DNA of 17,276 nt from Candidatus Nesterenkonia stercoripullorum (GTDB taxonomy: Bacteria; Actinomycetota; Actinomycetes; Actinomycetales; Micrococcaceae). The stretch is taken from positions 1 to 17,276 of the forward strand of contig DXGD01000355.1 in NCBI GenBank assembly GCA_019114115.1, read 5' to 3'. Positions 14,325-17,276 of the stretch are shown here, in pieces (the first letter of the stretch is position 1; the number at the start of each line of letters is the position of its first letter). Made by a program: the position numbers and the translations under genes. The notes below the pieces were generated by a model. The model was not told the origin of the DNA, did not search any database, and worked only from the letters and a program-made list of their open reading frames with translations.

Positions 14325-14987
14325 TCAGCGCGTCTCCGCAGACGTCGATGCTGCGTAGGGCGACTTCACGGAGAGGCCCCGCTCCCCGAAACTGACCTCC
14401 CGCAGGTCCTCGACATGGGCGTCGACGAATGCGCCGTCGAGGTGATCGCCGACGCCGATGACCACCTGCACGCCGGCTGCGCGGGCTGCCTTCACGCCGG
14501 CGGCGGCATCTTCGAGGACCGCGCATCGGTGCGCAGGAACGCCCAGCGCGGCGGCGCCGCGGGCATACGGCTCAGCATCGGGTTTGCCTCGGGTCACATC
14601 CTCCGCGGTGATGATGTGCTCCGGGAGAGTGAAGCCCGCCGCGCGCAGGCGCGTGCGGGCGACCTCGCGGATGCCCGAGGTGACCACGGCCCAACGGCCT
14701 TCCGGGATGCGCTCGCTAAGCTCGACCGCCCCCGGTACGGGTGAGGTCTCATGAGCGAGGGCGACCTCGGCGGCGTCGAGCGCAGCGACCGCCTCCGCGT
14801 GCCGCTCGGGCTCGACGAGGGTGGCGATGACGTCCGAGGACCGCGCCCCGTGAGTCATCTGCGACCGGAAGTCGAAGTCCGGCGCAAAGTCCCGCGCCCA
14901 GGCATCCCACGCGTGCGCCGCGGTTTCCAGCGAGTCGACCAGTACCCCGTCACAGTCGAAGAGTATGGCGTCCACTGCGAAGTCCAT
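14325..14987 (-). CDS. HAD-superfamily phosphatase, subfamily IA
   Basis: Cytoplasmic hydrolase of 220 residues. Motif I is FDCDGVLVDS (nucleophile D11, acid D13), motif II VVTSG (101-105), motif III Lys in RGKPDAEPY (K135), and motif IV VLEDAAAGVKAARAAG (D160 region). A helical cap of about 60 residues follows motif I. The pattern KPDAEPY...LEDAAAGVKAA is that of small sugar-phosphate or polyol-phosphate phosphatases (YfbT, GPP, DOG-like) and beta-phosphoglucomutase relatives. The substrate cannot be fixed from sequence. ATG 14987 has GGAGGAA 5 nt upstream. A TAGACT hexamer at 15015-15020 on the minus strand may be its -10. First gene of the HAD-2H-hypothetical unit. Confidence 0.9.
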   Translation of the reverse strand: MDFAVDAILFDCDGVLVDSLETAAHAWDAWARDFAPDFDFRSQMTHGARSSDVIATLVEPERHAEAVAALDAAEVALAHETSPVPGAVELSERIPEGRWAVVTSGIREVARTRLRAAGFTLPEHIITAEDVTRGKPDAEPYARGAAALGVPAHRCAVLEDAAAGVKAARAAGVQVVIGVGDHLDGAFVDAHVEDLREVSFGERGLSVKSPYAASTSAETR

Positions 14988-15197
14988 TGTGCTTCCTCCT
15001 CATGTCGAGTCATCAGTCTAGGACGTGACGGACGCTCTGGCCGTCTCGGGAGCACAGGTGATGTCGATTCTCAGCGCCGGCAGACAGCGGAGTTCGTCCG
15101 GGAGGGCGCTGTGACCTCGGCCTAGGCGTACTATGTAGCATCGGGCCCGTGTTCCGCGGGTTCGGAGCCGATGACCGAGAGCGGTGAGTAGCGAACT

Positions 15198-15761
15198 GTG
15201 ACTATGAGAGTGAAAGCCTTCGCCGCCGGCGCCATGAGCGCCGCGCTGCTGGTGCTGACGGGCTGCCAGAGCGCCACCGTGAGCGCTGGGACGCAGCCTG
15301 ACACGAATGCGAGCTGTGACATCATCTCGGACGAGTCTCTGGCCCAGATCACCGGGGAGGAAGAGATCTTCGTCACCGGTGGGCACTTTGATCAGGAGGA
15401 ACGTGACTACGTCTCCTGCGATGTCCTTTCCGACGGGACGCCGGACGAACTTGTCCGCATTCTGACCTATGACGTGGATGCAGATGAGGCCCGGGCGGAT
15501 GCTGAGCACGCGAGGCGCGGCCAGCAGCAGACCGATTCCTGTGCCGAGACCACCTCCCTGCCCGATGGTACGGGGTACCTCTGCGAGCGGTCCGATCGGA
15601 GCCAGATCGATGCCAGCGTTGCCATGGAAGACCGGCTCGTACGCTTCTCCTTCTTCGAAGGGTCCCAGCTCGAGGACGTGACCCCAGAGAAGGTGGAGGC
15701 CTGGGCCGATGACGTCGACAAGCGTGCCGGAGACCTCGATCGGCAGTTTGAGACGCCATAG
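15198..15761 (+). CDS. Small secreted lipoprotein
   Basis: Protein of 187 residues with an N-terminal signal peptide (MRVKAFAAGAMSAALLVLTGC) and lipobox LTGC, Cys23 counted from GTG. The mature part is acidic, mainly Asp and Glu. It has four further cysteines in pairs that could form disulfides (NASCDII, YVSCDVL, DSCAETT, YLCERS). The Cys spacing and length recall DUF3558-type actinobacterial lipoproteins, but I am not confident of that family. I use GTG 15198, which has GGTGAG 9 nt upstream; ATG 15204 gives a protein two residues shorter. It is a single gene, divergent from the HAD operon across 210 bp in which I see no strong structure. Function unknown. Confidence 0.75.
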   Translation: MTMRVKAFAAGAMSAALLVLTGCQSATVSAGTQPDTNASCDIISDESLAQITGEEEIFVTGGHFDQEERDYVSCDVLSDGTPDELVRILTYDVDADEARADAEHARRGQQQTDSCAETTSLPDGTGYLCERSDRSQIDASVAMEDRLVRFSFFEGSQLEDVTPEKVEAWADDVDKRAGDLDRQFETP

Positions 15762-15823
15762 GCCCTGAGCTGCGGCAGATGCCCTTGGGCGATGGCCGGC
15801 TGCAGGTTGGTGACGTTGCTGGC

Positions 15824-16402
15824 TTAGTCGCTTTGGGTGCTGGAGAGCCGGAGTCCGCGGTCGATGAAGTCGATCATCCTGCTGAAGCTGGTGTCGACGT
15901 CGGTGCCCAGCTGAAAGCCGCCGGATGACTCGAGTGTGGCGAATCCGTGCAGACTGCTGCGAATCATGCGGAGTGCGTGGATTTCATCTGCGGGGTGGAG
16001 CCGGTATCCGCGCAGCGCCGCGGCGAGAGAACGCAGGGCGCGTTCGCGGGCCGGTTCGAGGGGGTCATCCGGGCCAGCGGACAGCGCTTCGTTCATCGCG
16101 GCATATCGACCGGGGCATTTGAGCACGAAGGCGCGCAGCGCGTGAGCCGCGCAGGAGAGAGCGTCTTTGCCGCTGCGCCCCTCGATCGCGCGCCCGAGCA
16201 GCTCCCCGACCTCGGCCGTGGCGAGGATGGCGATGCGGTGGCTGAGATCCGCGAGGCCGCCTACGTGCTTGTACAGGGAAGGCGCCTTCACGCCGAGCCG
16301 TTCAGCCAGAGTCATCATGCTCAGCTGGGAGAGGCCGAGTTCGTCGGCGAGCTTCGCGCCGGCCTCGGTGATGCTCTCCGGGCTGAGTCCCGCCCTAGGC
16401 AC
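15824..16402 (-). CDS. TetR-family regulator with WHG C-terminal domain
   Basis: DNA-binding repressor of 192 residues. The N-terminus MPRAGLSPESITEAGAKLAD leads into a helix-turn-helix at about 29-48 (MMTLAERLGVKAPSLYKHV), typical of TetR. The C-terminus contains LHGFATLESSGGFQLGTDVDTSF, the hallmark of the TetR_C_33 (WHG) ligand domain. I chose GTG 16402, which gives the common TetR opening M-P-R-A-G-L and overlaps the stop of the hydrolase gene by 8 bp; no strong ribosome binding site is seen, consistent with coupled translation. The frame is open to 16501, but that part is antisense-like filler inside the hydrolase. It likely controls the hydrolase operon from a site at 17265-17274. Ligand unknown. 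Confidence 0.88.
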   Translation of the reverse strand: MPRAGLSPESITEAGAKLADELGLSQLSMMTLAERLGVKAPSLYKHVGGLADLSHRIAILATAEVGELLGRAIEGRSGKDALSCAAHALRAFVLKCPGRYAAMNEALSAGPDDPLEPARERALRSLAAALRGYRLHPADEIHALRMIRSSLHGFATLESSGGFQLGTDVDTSFSRMIDFIDRGLRLSSTQSD

Positions 16403-17249
16403 GTGCGGCCGGGCCGGTGCGGGGCAAGGTCTCCTGCAGGAAGGGTGCGAGGATATCGAGCAGCTGCTCCGGGGCTTCGACGTGAACGTAGTGTCCCGCA
16501 TCCGGGATGACCGCCAGTTCTCCGATCCCTTCGGGCAGCTCGCTGATGATCCCGTGTCCCTCGCGCACAGGGTCAGCCCAGTCCGGGTCCGCGCTTCCCT
16601 GCACGATCAGGACGGGGCACTGAACGTCCTTCAGCCGGGCTCCGGCGTCGGCGGGTGCCGTCCGCGCCATCGCTTGCAAGGCCGCCCTGCGCTCCGGGCG
16701 ACTCACGACGGACCGGATCCGCGACCGTTCGCGGTCCCAGTCGGATGGAGGGGCCGGGATAGCCAGGTCCAGGTACGCCACCCAGCTCTTGAGGCTGCCC
16801 AGCATCATCACTTTCGCCAGATGCAGCATCGCGGTCCGGTACCTCCTGTTGCGGAACAGCCCGGCGAGATCAGGGGTCTGCTTGCGGGTGAAGGAACCCA
16901 GTTCGGCCACGCCGACGACGACGTCGGGCGCATCCGCCGCGGCGATAGTCGCGGCCCCGCCACTGATCGAGTGCCCGACGACGACTGCCGGGCCGCCTAA
17001 GTGGCGCACCAGCGCCACGATGTCACCGGCGATGGCCGTGCGGCTGTAGCTGTCCCAAGCGGCGGTGGAATCGCCGCAGCCGCGGATGTCCATGGTCGCG
17101 ACCCGATAGCCCGCTTCCGCGAGCTGCGGTGCGACGAAACGATACGAGTGCCGACTATCGCCCATGCCGTGGGCGAGAACGATCAGTGGCCCTTCGCCCA
17201 TCACGTCGTAGGCGATGGAACTCTCTCCAAGGGGGAGTCTCTCCGTCAT
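16395..17249 (-). CDS. Alpha/beta hydrolase
   Basis: Hydrolase of 284 residues. The oxyanion-hole HG is in LAHGMGD (27-28), the nucleophile elbow is GHSISGG (Ser94), the catalytic Asp is probably D221 in VQGSADPDW, and the His is H253 in AGHYVHVEAPEQ. There is a cap region of about 80 residues between 120 and 200. No signal peptide, so it acts in the cytoplasm. The sequence fits the broad esterase, haloperoxidase and epoxide hydrolase group without a specific substrate. The ATG is preceded by AAAGGG at 7 nt. Its stop lies inside the start of the TetR gene, so the two form an operon; a regulated hydrolase suggests a role against an occasional, possibly toxic or exogenous, ester or lactone. Confidence 0.9.
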   Translation of the reverse strand: MTERLPLGESSIAYDVMGEGPLIVLAHGMGDSRHSYRFVAPQLAEAGYRVATMDIRGCGDSTAAWDSYSRTAIAGDIVALVRHLGGPAVVVGHSISGGAATIAAADAPDVVVGVAELGSFTRKQTPDLAGLFRNRRYRTAMLHLAKVMMLGSLKSWVAYLDLAIPAPPSDWDRERSRIRSVVSRPERRAALQAMARTAPADAGARLKDVQCPVLIVQGSADPDWADPVREGHGIISELPEGIGELAVIPDAGHYVHVEAPEQLLDILAPFLQETLPRTGPAARA

Positions 17250-17264
17250 GATGAGCCCTTTCGG

Positions 17265-17274
17265 CTAATGTTAG
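17265..17274. promoter_or_regulatory. Possible TetR operator, near the window edge
   Basis: CTAATGTTAG is a 4-bp inverted repeat with a 2-bp spacer (CTAA/TTAG) in an AT-rich patch 16-25 bp upstream of the hydrolase ATG. TetR-WHG regulators commonly bind short AT-rich palindromes in their own promoter. The sequence ends two bases later, so the full site cannot be seen. Confidence 0.35.
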
Positions 17275-17276
17275 TA

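Overview
The window is GC-rich, with strong G/C bias at third codon positions, frequent GTG starts, several genes without an obvious Shine-Dalgarno sequence, and densely packed genes with 1-8 bp overlaps. This suggests a high-GC actinobacterium. The very acidic MetQ and lipoprotein, together with family resemblances, make a Micrococcales/Micrococcaceae-type host plausible, but that is inference and no rRNA or marker gene is present.

Layout. (1) 1-2800, plus strand: the end of pstC, then pstA and pstB, the membrane and ATPase parts of the high-affinity phosphate importer. (2) 2872-4525, minus strand: a DUF47 PhoU-like protein followed 10 nt later by a PiT-type phosphate permease. (3) 4961-5797, plus strand: a PPK2 polyphosphate kinase, divergent from the PiT pair across a 435-bp region with notable inverted repeats. 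Two phosphate uptake systems and polyphosphate metabolism thus occupy the first 5.8 kb. (4) 5849-10072, minus strand: a two-domain phospholipase D/cardiolipin synthase-like protein, a ThDP-dependent enzyme of unknown reaction, and a tandem-domain universal stress protein. The stress-protein gene is preceded by five evenly spaced 13-bp boxes. (5) 10220-10747, plus strand: a DUF421 membrane protein. (6) 10809-13350, minus strand: metQ-metN-metI, a methionine importer with overlapping stops and starts. (7) 13495-14987, minus strand: a HAD phosphatase, a 2'-5' RNA ligase-family phosphoesterase and a small hypothetical gene. (8) 15198-15761, plus strand: a small secreted lipoprotein. (9) 15824-17249, minus strand: an alpha/beta hydrolase overlapping a TetR regulator with a WHG-type C-terminal domain; a short palindrome just upstream may be its operator.

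The protein content is mostly ordinary core and accessory metabolism. I found no mobile element, CRISPR array, tRNA, rRNA, defence island or biosynthetic cluster. The most interesting signals are non-coding: the box array upstream of the stress protein (7024-7105), an 84-nt cloverleaf-like fold between the phosphate and polyphosphate genes (4684-4767), and the palindrome plus 17-bp-period repeats in the metQ promoter and leader. At protein level the main oddity is a PiT permease that appears to lack the Asn-Asp of its second signature. None of these is proven to be a new system.
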